Below, piece by piece: positions 15,601-30,600 of a stretch of DNA of 64,000 bases. The position numbers and the translations under genes are program-made. Location of the stretch: contig OW387147.1 of assembly GCA_936440205.1 (NCBI GenBank), positions 25,693,629-25,757,628 on the forward strand, written 5' to 3'. This DNA comes from Lepidonotus clava (Eukaryota > Annelida > Polychaeta > Phyllodocida > Polynoidae). The notes under the pieces were generated by a model, which ran no database searches, had not been told where the DNA came from, and saw only the letters and a program-made list of their open reading frames with translations. The first letter of the stretch is position 1; each line of letters starts with the position of its first letter.

Positions 15601-18600
15601 GGACTTGATTAAATCTATGTAAGAGCCATGAATCTGAGCAATTTTGTGCACTTTGTGCAAGTAGTGTGTTTTCACTACACTGAGCAAAAACAGTGGGGTC
15701 AGAAAGAAGAAGAATATGTTGTAATTGCTAGAGGTTTATATTCATTGAGAGTAATGGTTTGAATATTTTGATTGTAGTTACAACAACCACATCTGTGTCA
15801 ACATCAACAACATCATCCCCATCAACAACAACATCAACAAGCACAACAGGTATGTGTCAGCAGTTATAAACGCTCTCTTTTCCCTGTGATAATTCTAAAT
15901 TTGTCAGTCGTAAAGCCCTGATACATTAAATGTATAATTTCAAAGGCATACTTTATACGGATTGAGACTTTTGCAGAGTAAGATCTTTGAGATTTGTTTG
16001 TATTGATATATTCCATTGTTCAAATATTCAAATCTTTACCCCAGGTACAACAACAACGACATCCGCAACAACAACATATGTTCCAACAACTACTACGACT
16101 CCATACACAACAACCACGACCGGTGTTACAACAACAACAGCCCGTATTTGTAGTGAGAACGAACAGACCTATAACTGGTACAATCAGCCAAGCGTGATTG
16201 TCGATGAGAATGGCAATGATGCAACTGATGCCCTCGAGTCATCCGGCACAGTGTACACATCCCAACCCGGTGCCACGACATCGCTGATCATTGAGAGTAA
16301 CGAGCCCGAGACGGTTATCCTGATGGAGGTTCCAGAGTTCACTGTTACCAATGTGGCCTCAGTGACAACAAAGGTCATCACTCCCAATGGCAATGAGTTC
16401 ATCTCAACGGTACGGATGCGAACTATGTGTACTCTTTCTATGGATATATTGTCAAAAACTGAATTTCTTTTACGAAATAATTGTAGTCAAATTCTGCTAT
16501 TTTAAGGATTCATAGATAAGATACAGTCACATCTTTAGCATTTTTCAAATACTTCTAAAATATTTTATTGTGATTGAATAAACAGTTAAAAAATATAGAT
16601 GCTTGGCTGACTTAATAATGTATATGAGATGATCAATTGCATTTGATGGTCCTTGCAGGTTACTGTTGAGACCCCAACTGATGGATCTGAGCCGACCGTC
16701 AAAGTCCACGTACCATACGACATGGAGATGGGGCGCGTGGTCCTGGCCTTCACTCCGGTAGACTCAACTCAACCCATCACAGCCAGCAACCTTGTCATCA
16801 AAGTCTGCGCACATCCAAGTAGGCACTCTCATCTCTTTCTGCACACTTGATTAAGAAAATAAGAAAAGTACAATTGTTTTTCTAAGATGAATCCAATTAT
16901 GGTATATTTTTTTATCTCAGTTGTAAAAATGGATGTTAACTTAAGGTTAACTTGTGCTTTGTAGTGCATTACAAAGGAACATTTTTTCTTAGCTTGTGTT
17001 TTGTATTTCATTACAAGGGAACTTTTTTTGTAAACTTTCTTTAGTTACAACGACTACAACTACAACGACAACATCTCCCACAACGACTACAGCACCATCA
17101 TCTACTGGCACAACTACTGGTGTCACAGGCACAACTACTGGTGTCACAGGCACAACTACTGGTGTCACAGGGACAACTACTGGTGTCACAGGCACAACAA
17201 CTACTGGAGTTAGCACAACAAGTGGTGAGGGCATAGATATTCCTTACATATGATACATTCACATGATTTGTACCTTAATGCAAACTTTATAATTTGCGAA
17301 TTTACATGAGAAGCAAAACATGATTCCTAAAAAAATCCAGAAGTATGCCTAAATTTTATAGAAGATGTACATGAACTTATTCCTCGCTGAAGACAGTTAT
17401 TAGAAATGGACTCATTGCCTTATACCCTAACATTAATTCATATATCTCCAAAGGTTGGTGAAGAGGTTTGATCAAAATAGAAAAACAACCCTGATAAGTC
17501 TTGAAAGAATTCGGAGAAAAAAAACCAATTTTGCCTATGCAAATAACATTCGTTGTTTTTTATGCTTCCAGGTATCTGTGCCTATGGCATTAAGGTGCTA
17601 GATGCTGGAAACACTGAGGGCTTCAGTGTTGAAGATACAGCTGGACCTGATGCCTCTGATATGTTGAGTGGCTCTGGAACCTCTTACCAACCAGTCCTGT
17701 CTGGTAACACCAACACAGGAAAGGTTGTCCTAAGGGCTCTCCCTGCTGATGGCATCTCAGGACTGCAGAGCTTCAGCTTTGTCATCTCTGGCCAGGTGTC
17801 CATCTCTCTGGAGATCTATGGACCCCAGAACTTCAAATATATGTGGGAAGAGGTAAGCAGAAAAGCCTAAAGGTTTTTAGTCCCCCCCCCTCCCCACAAG
17901 GGGACCTAAAATAAAATTACTCCAGAAAAGCCTGATTAGTGTTATTTGGATACTAATAAATAGATGTACACATCTACACTATCCGTTGCACTGTACGTCT
18001 GTAACTGTAACTAACTTTTTAGCTTAGCATTATTTAGAATTTGACAATGATGTTTCAAAAGTTCTTGAATAACAGTTAGTCGTTCCCTTGACTTAGTACT
18101 TTTCTAATATTTTCAAAATAGTAATCCTACCGTCTTTAGATAAGATAAAATAAACACTTGCAACTTTGCAATAAGCTATAATAATGTATGATGTCTTGTT
18201 TCCAGATGAACTTCCCAGACAGTGGACGTGACTACGATGTTAAGCCCGACCTTGGGGTTGTTAACTACGCGGTTGGACGTATAGAGATCACAATCATTGC
18301 ACAGAACGACCAGCCAACGCTCAAAAACTTCATAGCTGAATTCTGCGAAGAAGGTACGCTTAGATACATGTCTTTTAAAGTACTACTTACTCTTTCAATG
18401 TTTCTTATAACATTGGATGATAATTTAGTTATACGTCTTCAATGTTTTTCTTATCCCTTCATTATATTCTTTGTAGATTTAAAATTTGGTATGGCACACT
18501 ACGCACATGGGATTATTATGAATATAGTATAATATTGTACATGCAATGATACAAACATTTTCGTTTGATAGGTACAACAACCATTACTACAACACCAGGA

Positions 18601-21600
18601 ACGACCAGCTCAACCGTTTCTAGTCTTGTCACAACTACTACTAGTGTTCCAACTACAACAAGTAAGTGTCACTTATGTCATACTAGTTGGGGCTATTTTA
18701 ATTATTTTTCTTTTCTTGAGTACACAACATCTCCCATACCTTTATTCTATATTATTTAAGCATACAAATCTTTCCATCAAAACGGGCATTCTTGTACCAT
18801 TAATCCCTGTGCATTAAATCAATGAGCTGGAGTCAAACATAATACCATTAATAGCAGATTAAACTCTTTCATTAACTTTGAAAAAATACTCAATCATAAT
18901 TATCTTTGTATCCACAGCTGCCATCTGTACTGGCAATGAAATGACAATTGACTTCAACGACCAAGATGGAGTGGTTGTCACAGATGCTAGTGGTAATGAT
19001 GCCAGCAGTGCTCTCAGTGGATCACCTAGTGGAAGCTTTACCTCGACCCCTAGCTCCAGCCTCACGATCACCATTGAAGAAACACGCCCACAAGAAAGTG
19101 TTCTGATGAAGATCCCAGAGTTTACTGTCACAAACACTGACTCAATTACTGTCACAGTTGAAACGCCTTCAGGCAGTGAATTCACAACCTCTGTAAGTAA
19201 AGTGTAGATCTTATTAGCTGACCCATTTCCCTGTAAAACTTTAGAGAAAGACAAACTTATATGACGGAACTATAATCCTTAAAATTCTAATTATTTTTGT
19301 CACTCAGTTTATAAAGAAAACCAGCAACACTCGTATTCAGCTTAAGTTTTTAAAAATTAAGACTTGCTTGAGAAATATGTTTTCTAAAACTCTAATGGAA
19401 GATGAAAGTATGCCTGACTCAGCAAGTCTCCATAATCAACAAACATCTACTATGTTTAATTTTCCAGGTTGACGTTGATGAGAACCAGCCTTCAAACTCT
19501 GTCCAGGTGTCTGTGCCAGATGGCCTCGAGCTTGGCAAGATCACACTCACTGTAATTCCCTCTGATGCTAGTCAACCCATCCAGGTTGGCGGTATCGTCG
19601 TGAAGGTCTGCTCAGAACCATGTAAGCATCTCTAAATAGTCAATCAACCAAATCATTATAGCCTGGCTGCTCCTTCAGTTTCATATTGGTATTCAAAAAA
19701 GAGATCTTCTAAACTTGCATACTCTATTTGGGTTCTTTCCAATTTACTTGTCTTCTTTGAAGTGATCATTAACTTACGGAATATTATTTATTTGAAAATT
19801 TAATGTTCTTCTAGTGACCACGACGGTTGAGATGACCACAACATCAGGTGTCACTGGAACAACAACTACCTCAGGTGTGTCTGGCACAACCACAACATCA
19901 GGTGTATCTGGAACCACGACTACCTCAGGAGTTTCAGGCACAACAACAACACCAGGAACTTCAGGCACAACCACAACATCAAGGGAGGGAACCACGGCCC
20001 GTCCTTCAACCACAACCACTCATGGTGGTGTTAGTGGAACAACCACTACTTCAGGAGTATCTGGCACAACGACCACTTCTGGTGTGTCTGGCACAACCAC
20101 TACCTCAGGTGTATCTGGAACCACCACCACTTCAGGTGTATCTGGCACAACCACCAGCTCAGGTGTTAGTGGAACTACAACTACCTCAGGTGTGTCAGGA
20201 ACAACAACTACCTCTGGAGTGTCTGGCACAACCACAACATCAGGTGTATCTGGAACTACAACAACTTCAATAGTATCGGGCACAACAACTACACCAGGAA
20301 CCTCTGGAACAACCACAACATCAGGTGTGAGTGGCACTACAACTACTTCAGGAGTATCTGGAACAACCACCACGTCTGGTGTATCTGGCACAACCACTAC
20401 TTCCGGTGTGAGTGGAACAACCACAACTTCTGGTGTGTCTGGCACAACTACTACCTCTGGTGTGAGTGGAACAACCACAACATCTGGTGTCTCTGGCACT
20501 ACAACTACCTCAGGTGTATCTGGAACAACCACCACATCAGGTGTATCTGGAACAACTACTACCTCAGGAGTTTCGGGCACAACTACAACACCAGGAACTT
20601 CAGGCACAACCACTACATCAAGGGAGGGAACCACGGCCCGTCCTTCAACCACAACCACTCACGGTGGTGTTAGTGGAACAACCACTACTTCAGGTGTATC
20701 TGGCACAACCACCACATCAGGTGTGAGTGGCACTACAACTACTTCAGGAGTATCAGGCACCACAACCACATCGGGTGTGAGCGGCACAACCACTACCTCA
20801 GGTGTATCTGGGACCACAACCACCTCAGGAGTGTCTGGCACAACCACCACCTCAGGTGTAAGTGGAACAACAACTACCTCAGGTGTGTCAGGAACAACTA
20901 CTACTTCTGGAGTCTCTGGTACAACTACAACGTCAGGTGTTTCTGGAACTACAACAACTTCAGTAGTATCAGGAACAACAACTACACCAGGAACCTCTGG
21001 AACAACCACCACATCAGGTGTGAGTGGCACTACAACTACATCAGGAGTATCTGGAACCACCACAACTTCTGGTGTATCTGGCACAACCACTACCTCTGGT
21101 GCGAGTGGAACAACCACAACATCTGGTGTATCTGGCACAACAACTACCTCAGGTGTATCTGGAACCACCACCACTTCAGGTGTGTCTGGCACAACCACCA
21201 CATCAGGCATCAGTGGCACAACCACCACCTCAAGTGTGTCAGGAACAACTACCACATCAGGAGTCTCTGGCACAACCACAACATCAGGTGTATCTGGAAC
21301 AACAACTACCTCAGGAGTTTCAGGCACAACAACCACACCAGGAACTTCAGGCACAACCACAACATCAAGGCAGGGAACCACAGCCCGTCCTTCAACCACA
21401 ACCACTCACGGTGGTGTTGGTGGAACAACCACTACTTCAGGAGTATCAGGCACCACCACCACAACAGGTGTGAGCGGCACCACAACTACCTCAGGAGTGT
21501 CTGGAACCACCACCACGTCTGGTGTATCTGGCACAACCACTACCTCAGGTGTGAGTGGAACGACCACAACTTCTGGTGTGTCTGGCACAACAACTACCTC

Positions 21601-24600
21601 AGGTGTATCTGGCACAACCACCAGCTCTGGAGTGAGTGGAACCACAACTACCTCAGGTGTGTCGGGAACAACCACCATATCAGGAGTGTCTGGCACAACC
21701 ACAACATCAGGTGTATCTGGAACCACAACTACCTCAGGAGTTTCAGGCACAACAACCACACCAGGAACTTCAGGCACAACCACAACATCAAGGCAGGGAA
21801 CCACAGCCCGTCCTTCAACCACAACCACTCACGGTGGTGTTGGTGGAACAACCACTACTTCAGGAGTATCAGGTACCACCACCACATCAGGTGTGAGCGG
21901 CACTACAACTACTTCAGGAGTGTCTGGAACCACCACCACGTCTGGTGTATCTGGCACAACCACTACCTCAGGTGTGAGTGGAACAACCACAACTTCTGGT
22001 GTGTCTGGCACAACAACTACTTCAGGTGTATCTGGAACCACCACCACTTCAGGTGTGTCTGGCACAACCACCACCTCTGGAGTGAGTGGAACTACAACTA
22101 CCTCAGGTGTGTCAGGAACAACCACCACATCAGGAGTGTCTGGCACAACCACAACATCAGGTGTATCTGGAACCACAACTACCTCAGGAGTTTCAGGCAC
22201 TACAACCACACCAGGAACTTCAGGCACAACCACAACATCAAGGGAGGGAACCACAGCCCGTCCTTCAACCACAACCACTCACGGTGGTGTTAGTGGAACA
22301 ACCACTACTTCAGGTGTATCAGGCACCACCACCACATCAGGTGTGAGCGGCACCACAACTACTTCAGGAGTATCTGGAACCACCACCACATCTGGTGTAT
22401 CTGGCACAACCACTACCTCAGGTGTGAGTGGAACAACCACAACTTCTGGTGTGTCTGGCACAACAACTACCTCAGGTGTATCTGGAACCACCACCACTTC
22501 AGGTGTATCTGGCACAACCACCACCTCCGGTGTGAGTGGAACCACAACTACCTCAGGTGTGTCAGGAACAACAACCACATCAGGAGTGTCTGGCACAACC
22601 ACAACATCAGGTGTATCTGGAACCACTACTACCTCAGGAGTTTCAGGCACAGCAACCACACCAGGAACTTCAGGCACAACCACAACATCAAGGCAGGGAA
22701 CCACAGCCCGTCCTTCAACCACAACCACTCACGGTGGTGTTAGTGGAACAACCACTACTTCAGGCGTATCAGGCACCACCACCACATCAGGTGTGAGTAG
22801 CACCACAACTACTTCAGGAGTATCTGGAACCACCACCACGTCTGGTGTATCTGGCACAACCACTACCTCAGGTGTGAGTGGAACGACCACAACTTCTGGT
22901 GTGTCTGGCACAACAACTACCTCAGGTGTATCTGGAACCACCACCACTTCAGGTGTGTCTGGCACAACCACCACCTCCGGTGTGAGTGGAACGACGACTA
23001 CCTCAGGTGTGTCAGGAACAACAACCACATCAGGAGTGTCTGGCACAACCACAACATCAGGTGTATCTGGAACCACTACTACCTCAGGAGTTTCAGGCAC
23101 AACAACAACACCAGGAACTTCAGGCACAACCACAACATCAAGGCAGGGAACCACAGCCCGTCCTTCAACCACAACCACTCACGGTGGTGTTGGTGGAACA
23201 ACCACTACTTCAGGCGTATCAGGCACCACCACCACATCAGGTGTGAGCGGCACCACAACTACTTCAGGAGTATCTGGAACCACCACCACGTCTGGTGTAT
23301 CTGGCACAACCACCACCTCAGGTGTGAGTGGAACGACCACAACTTCTGGTGTGTCTGGCACAACAACTACCTCAGGTGTATCTGGAACCACCACCACTTC
23401 AGGTGTGTCTGGCACAACCACCACCTCTGGAGTGAGTGGAACCACAACTACCTCAGGTGTGTCGGGAACAACCACCACATCAGGAGTGTCTGGCACAACC
23501 ACAACATCAGGTGTATCTGGAACCACAACTACCTCAGGAGTTTCAGGCACTACAACCACACCAGGAACTTCAGGCACAACCACAACATCAAGGGGGGTAA
23601 CCACGGCCCGTCCTTCAACCACGACCACTCACGGTGGTGTTAGTGGAACAACCACTACTTCAGGTGTATCAGGCACCACCACCACATCAGGTGTGAGCGG
23701 CACCACAACTACTTCAGGAGTATCTGGAACCACCACCACGTCTGGTGTATCTGGCACAACTACTACCTCAGGTGTGAGTGGAACAACCACAACTTCTGGT
23801 GTGTCTGGCACAACAACTACCTCAGGTGTATCTGGAACCACCACCACTTCAGGTGTATCGGGCACAACCACCACCTCCGGTGTGAGTGGAACCACAACTA
23901 CCTCAGGTGTGTCAGGAACAACAACCACATCAGGAGTGTCTGGCACAACCACAACATCAGGTGTATCTGGAACAACTACTACCTCAGGAGTTTCAGGCAC
24001 AACAACCACACCAGGAACTTCAGGCACAACCACAACATCAAGGCAGGGAACCACGGCCCGTCCTACAACCACAACTACTCACGGAGGTGTTGGTGGAACA
24101 ACCACTACTTCAGGTGTATCAGGCACCACCACCACATCAGGTGTGAGCGGCACTACAACTACCTCAGGAGTGTCTGGAACCACCACCACGTCTGGTGTAT
24201 CTGGCACAACCACAACATCAGGTGTATCTGGAACCACAACTACCTCAGGAGTTTCAGGCACAACAACCACACCAGGAATTTCAGGCACAACCACAACATC
24301 AAGGGAGGGAACCACAGCCCGTCCTTCAACCACAACCACTCACGGTGGTGTTAGTGGAACAACCACTACTTCAGGTGTATCAGGCACCACCACCACATCA
24401 GGTGTGAGCGGCACCACAACTACCTCAGGAGTGTCTGGAACCACCACCATGTCTGGTGTATCTGGCACAACCACTACCTCAGGTGTATCTGGAACCACCA
24501 CCACTTCAGGTGTGTCGGGAACAACTACCACATCAGGAGTGTCTGGCACAACTACAACATCAGGTGTATCTGGAACCACAACTACCTCAGGTGTGTCAGG

Positions 24601-27600
24601 AACTACTACTACCTCAGGCACAACCACTGGAGGTAGTGGAATAAGTACAACCACCCCATCATCTGTAACAGTAACCACCCTCACACCAACAACCACTAAT
24701 ACAGAGTTTTCTACATCTACCATCACAACACCCAGTACGTATGCTCTTTACCACTTTCTCTCAAAGTCCTTAAGAAAGTTTGGTATGAGATAAAAGCTAC
24801 TAAAGAAATAAAGACAACTATCAGATATCATCACAGCAGTAATATCCTAGTAGTATTTATTAAAGTTCCGGAGTGACAACTCCACAGCAGTAGAAATTTG
24901 TTGTATGAATGGCATTGGGTTCAGAAAACTGTAATCTAATTTTGCTTAAGCCCTAGCTTTCGCACAAAGCCATTTGAATAAAACGAAAAACATTATTGTT
25001 TGATTAAACAAAATTTGGTAATGTGACATACTCTTATAGTCAGTACACAAGGCACTGAAACTTACATTGCTGTTGTTATAATTCTCAAGCAACAACACCA
25101 ACCATGACCATAACGACCACACGTGGAACCACTGGCACTACTACCACACCTGGCGTTACAACTACGACAACATCTAGTACTACTCCAGTGTCCACCACCT
25201 CTGTTCCTACCACAACCACCACTGGTGTCACTACAACGAGTAAGTACATCTCTAGCCTTTAAAATCTTAGTAATAAATTGAAGATCATTTTCTTAAGTGC
25301 AAATGAGCTAAGATACAATACAAGTGCCACATACAAAACGTATTTAATATAGACTCATAAAAATGTTTTTGTGTCGTGAAAACTACCATATTTGGAAACT
25401 CACAAATGTAAATTCCTAGTCTGATAATCTCATAGGGAAAGATATATAACAAATTCATTCTTTCTTATTTCCAGCTGCTCTGTGTCAGTATGACATTACT
25501 TACTATGACCTGAACAACCCCTCTGGGTTTGTGGTCATGGACCTGTCTGGAGCGGATTCCTCTGATGCGCTACTTGGCTCAAACACAACTTACCCTGTGC
25601 CACATGACGCTTACGCGCAATCCCTCCTGACAATCTACAACACGTTACCTGATAGGTCACCGATCCTGCTCCAGCTGAGCTTCTTTGTTCAAGGCACAGA
25701 GCGTGTACAAATTGACATTTATGACAATACTGGAGTCAAGACCTACCAGAAATGGGTAAGTATCCTCTTTTGTCATTATTAACGTTTTACTATCTATTTT
25801 CATTCCTGAAAATCATCTTCAACTTGTTTATAATGAAGGTAAAAAGTTACGTAGCAGTATGCTGATTTTTAAAGGTTAAGTTTCTTTCATGATAATTGTT
25901 AGTGTAACTCAGTTGCTAATCCATCTAAATAAAAAGGACAATGCAAAGGTTAAAATATATTTTTGTGAGAAAGAAGGGATATTTACCCCTAGCCCAACTC
26001 TAAGTCCCCTATTTGGACTTATGACGCCATCCATGAATAGATTACCAACTTTCCATGAACACACCAACTCATTCTCAATTTCTTCCTCAGATGAACATCT
26101 TTGAACCAGAACAGTGGCAGGGCATTTCTCCAGACATCACAGGGCAGAATATTGAAGTTGGGCGGATCGAGCTTCACCTTACCGCTCTCCCTGATGCCAA
26201 GCCCTTGGTTCGTGACCTGAGCGCCACATTCTGTGTCCACCCAGAAGGCGAAACCACTACAGAAAGTGTATCTACCACCACAGCAAGCGGTATGACCACA
26301 ACAGGTAATACCATGAACAAACGCGTATGACTACGCGCCTATTTTTTCTGGAAAAACACTTGGGAAAGGATGGGAGCTACGTGTTCTTTTGCTGTGATCA
26401 AAATCATTTTATATAATAAATGGAGAAATAAGTATCCAATTTTTGCACTGCTAACCGAGATCATTGTACACCACAGATCACATGAAAAAATTAATGTTAT
26501 TAACGATATGTCCAAATGATTAAGGATTCTGAGCCCTACATTGTTGATGTTTTAATCCAATAATTATGTCATATAATTATGATATATGAATCATTGAACT
26601 GAATCAATGATTGTTTCATTTCAGTCACCGGCACAACTACAACGACTACAACCAAACCTACAACCACAACATGTAAGCATTCCTTAGAAAATGCATTACG
26701 ATTATCTACTACTTTACCATAATTATATTTACATAAATATATCTTCCCTTGAATATTCATAACCCACTAGTTCTAAAACCATTAGGGATTACAACTTTCA
26801 CTGATTCTTTTTTTTTTCAAAAAAGAAACAGTACACCTTTCTCTCATTGGGTATGGTATAAATATTACTCCTTGAAAAAGTTGTCATTTTCCTATTCTAT
26901 TTTTTTCAGCAATTTGTGCCCACGACCTTCAGGTCCTTGAGTCTGGCTCCTCCGATAACTTCGGAGTAGAGAGCCCGACTGGTGGCGATCTGTCGGAGGC
27001 CCTGCTTGGCTCTGGGTCCACCTACAGTATTGTGCCAAATGGTGCTGGAGAGGATGTTCTCACCATCGAGCCCTCCCAGAACATTGAAGGCACAACCGAG
27101 CTGGTCCAGATTAGTTTCACCACAACAGGTGCAACCAAAATCAAGCTGGAGGTGTATGGAGTCCAGGGCTTCAAGCTCTTCTGGCAGATGGTAAGGATGT
27201 TATGTGATGACATTCAATTTAAGCATAAAGAAAAAGATTTAGGCCTTTTGCACAAAACCTTCCATAAATATAGCAGCCAAAAGATTTGTTTTTGAAAATT
27301 TATTTTGATATAGATTATACAGATTTTCCCTCAAAAACTGCGTTTCTTTAATCTAATGAAACAATTAAGTCTATAATTGTGTGATGTTATCTTCCAGTAT
27401 GATGTCCCAACAAATGGCCTGCCCTTCACAGTGGCACCTACACTCCCCAACTGGGAGGTGATCATCGGACGCGTAGTCCTCACAATCACCGCAGACTCCT
27501 CTGCCACACTCTATGACTTGACTGCACACTTCTGTTTCAACCCATCAGGTAAATAACTGTTTGTGCATAAAACAGGGTTTTATTTAAAGAAGTTCAGAAA

Positions 27601-30600
27601 ACTTTCTTTGCATTAGAGAGTTTATTTTAAATTATTATTCTACACTTCCATTTGTGAGATTGTGTAACTTTTGATATTTCACCAGCTACTCAAGAGAACC
27701 TTTGTGAAACTGTTGTTCAACTTTACTTTTTTCAAAGGTTTTACGACCACCACAACAACGACAACGGTGCCAACCACTACTACGACTACCACCACTACTA
27801 CCACTGTACCCACCACAACCACATCATCAGGTGTATCTGGCACAACCACAACATCGGGTGTATCTGGCACAACCACAACATCAGGTGTATCTGGCACAAC
27901 CACAACATCAGGTGTATCTGGCACAACCACAACATCAGGTGTATCTGGCACAACCACAACATCAGGTGTTTCAGGCACAACCACATCATCAGGTGTATCT
28001 GGCACAACCACAACATCAGGTGTATCTGGCACAACCACAACATCAGGTGTATCTGGCACAACCACAACATCAGGTGTATCTGGCACAACCACAACATCAG
28101 GTGTTTCAGGCACAACCACATCATCAGGTGTATCTGGCACAACCACAACATCGGGTGTATCTGGCACAACCACAACATCGGGTGTATCTGGCACAACCAC
28201 AACATCGGGTGTATCTGGCACAACCACAACATCAGGTGTATCTGGCACAACCACAACATCAGGCGTTTCAGGCACAACCACAACATCAGGGGTATCAGGC
28301 ACAACCACAACATCAGGTGTATCTGGCACAACCACAACATCAGGTGTTTCAGGCACCACCACAACATCAGGTGTAACAGGCACAACCACAACATCAGGTG
28401 TATCTGGCACAACCACATCATCAGGTGTATCTGGCACAACCACAACATCAGGTGTAACAGGCACAACCACTGCTTTCAGCACAACAACTGTATCTTCAGT
28501 TATGACAACAACTGGTAGTAAGTCAAAGTTTCAGCCGTCTTAGTAGTAGGAACATGAAATTGAAGAGATGAAGAGACCCAAGACCCACCGAAATATTTCT
28601 GACGTGCTAGAGATATCATTTTGTTTTGAGACATAGACAATGTGCTTACCACTGTAATCATGGAGTAGTTGATCATTATATGTTGTTGCCCACTATTTTC
28701 TTAACATAGAATCTAACAATGCATGCATACAGAAAATCAAACGATCTCGCATTAGATATGGCCCTTAGATAATGCTGGTACTTCTAGTATGACTTTACAT
28801 TGAATTCCCTCTTCTTGCAGTGGTTGAGTGTACAGACGATGTCACAGCCGGTTTCGAGGTGACCGATACCATCGGACTCGATGCGCTGAGCATTGTGTCT
28901 GGCGGTATCTTCTCACCCACCATTAACAGTGCTGGCAAGGCTGTGCTCAACATCTCCAGTACCATGGACTCAGACATTGCCTCCCTGGACGAAATCACCC
29001 TGGAGGTGACTGGAGTTCAGCAGGTTAAGGTGACCGTCTACAATGGCGACGGCTACATGACCCTCCTCCAGTTCGTAAGTGGCATTTTACTGATTTTATT
29101 TTAATTTGTGTATGATTCCTTTGGAAGTTCACTGTGAAGGATAAGCTCAGAGTTAATCTACCATGGTTTTAATCGTCTTTTATTAATAGAATCTCATAAA
29201 AGAATAATAATAGAACCTGCACAAGAGCAAAGTTAGCAATTGAGTTTACGCTCAGTTATCATTCCGATCATTGTCCAATCGGTTATCATTCCATCAGTTC
29301 AACAAGATACATTCTATTAGAATTAAACCGATTTCTAGTTACAATTTTATATTGTTTTACCTTGTTGTGCATCCCTTCAGTGTACACTAACTACGTTTCA
29401 TGATTTTTTAGAATAAAATTCAAAGTGCCTAAATTGTTATAATACTCCTAATGTAGATCTCGGTGGCCGATACGCTGTCCTGGACAACTGTGGTTCCCAA
29501 CCTGATCAACTCGGACCTGACCCTGGGTAGTATCGTACTGTACCTCACCCCGGCCTCCACCCCCGACAACGTACTGCAGGTCAGGCGGCTCACCATCAAG
29601 TATTGTACACAGATAGGTAAGGCCAACTTAGAACTATAATTTGATTTTCACATATCCTAAACGTCTGATTATTTCGAGGTTCGAACGGGTGAAAATTAAT
29701 AATAATAAAAAAAATATATTGAAAGTCATATATTGAAGTTTCCCCACGAACCATGACGATTCCTCTCTTTCTCAGCTACATTCGAATATTGCTAACGTTT
29801 GTTGTTATTTTCAAATGAAGTGACGACAACTACAGTGCCAATGACATCCACAATCACCACAACAACTGGACATGGCGGTTCATCATCCACCACCACACTG
29901 GCCAGCACCACCACGCAGATGACCACTACTGGTAGGCCTAGGCTCTTATCGTTAACATTCTCCAAGAAACCACTGACAGCTTAATATTCTATGAACATTT
30001 TTTTGTGTATAGACTACTGGGATATTGTCCCTCGTCCAGTGATCTCTTGGTCTAAATAACATGAAATGATGGTGGTCTTTGTGGGTGATCTTCATACACA
30101 TCAAAAGAGGATGGTTCAAATATTGGAAGAAACTGAAGAAAGAGGGTTTAAGTTTGGGAACATTTGCATATGTAATTATTACAAGCACCATTAGACTAAG
30201 ACTGTTTTCAGCAAGTCATCTGTAGACAATGGGGAATACGATGGTGAATAGACAATAAGGTTTTTCTTTTCAATCATTAATCAAAATCCACTTCAGAGTT
30301 GCTCCTGATCTCCCAGAAGATATTTGTTACAAACTGTCGATAATAATCATGTCTTCAGTTCAAATTAATACAGAATTGCAAATTCGATTTACAGGATCTG
30401 CTTTAAATCAGTGTAATTAATTAAAGTACGACTTGTTCAAATGGCCATTTTTCTTCTCGTAGAATACTGTGACTCTGACCTGGTGGACTTCTACTATGGC
30501 CTGGGTTCGTTCGGACTCTTCACCGTGGATGGTACCGAGGTGACCTCAGCCCTCCTGGGTTCAGGCTCCCGCCTGGAAGATGCGTCCTCCCCGGTGCTCA

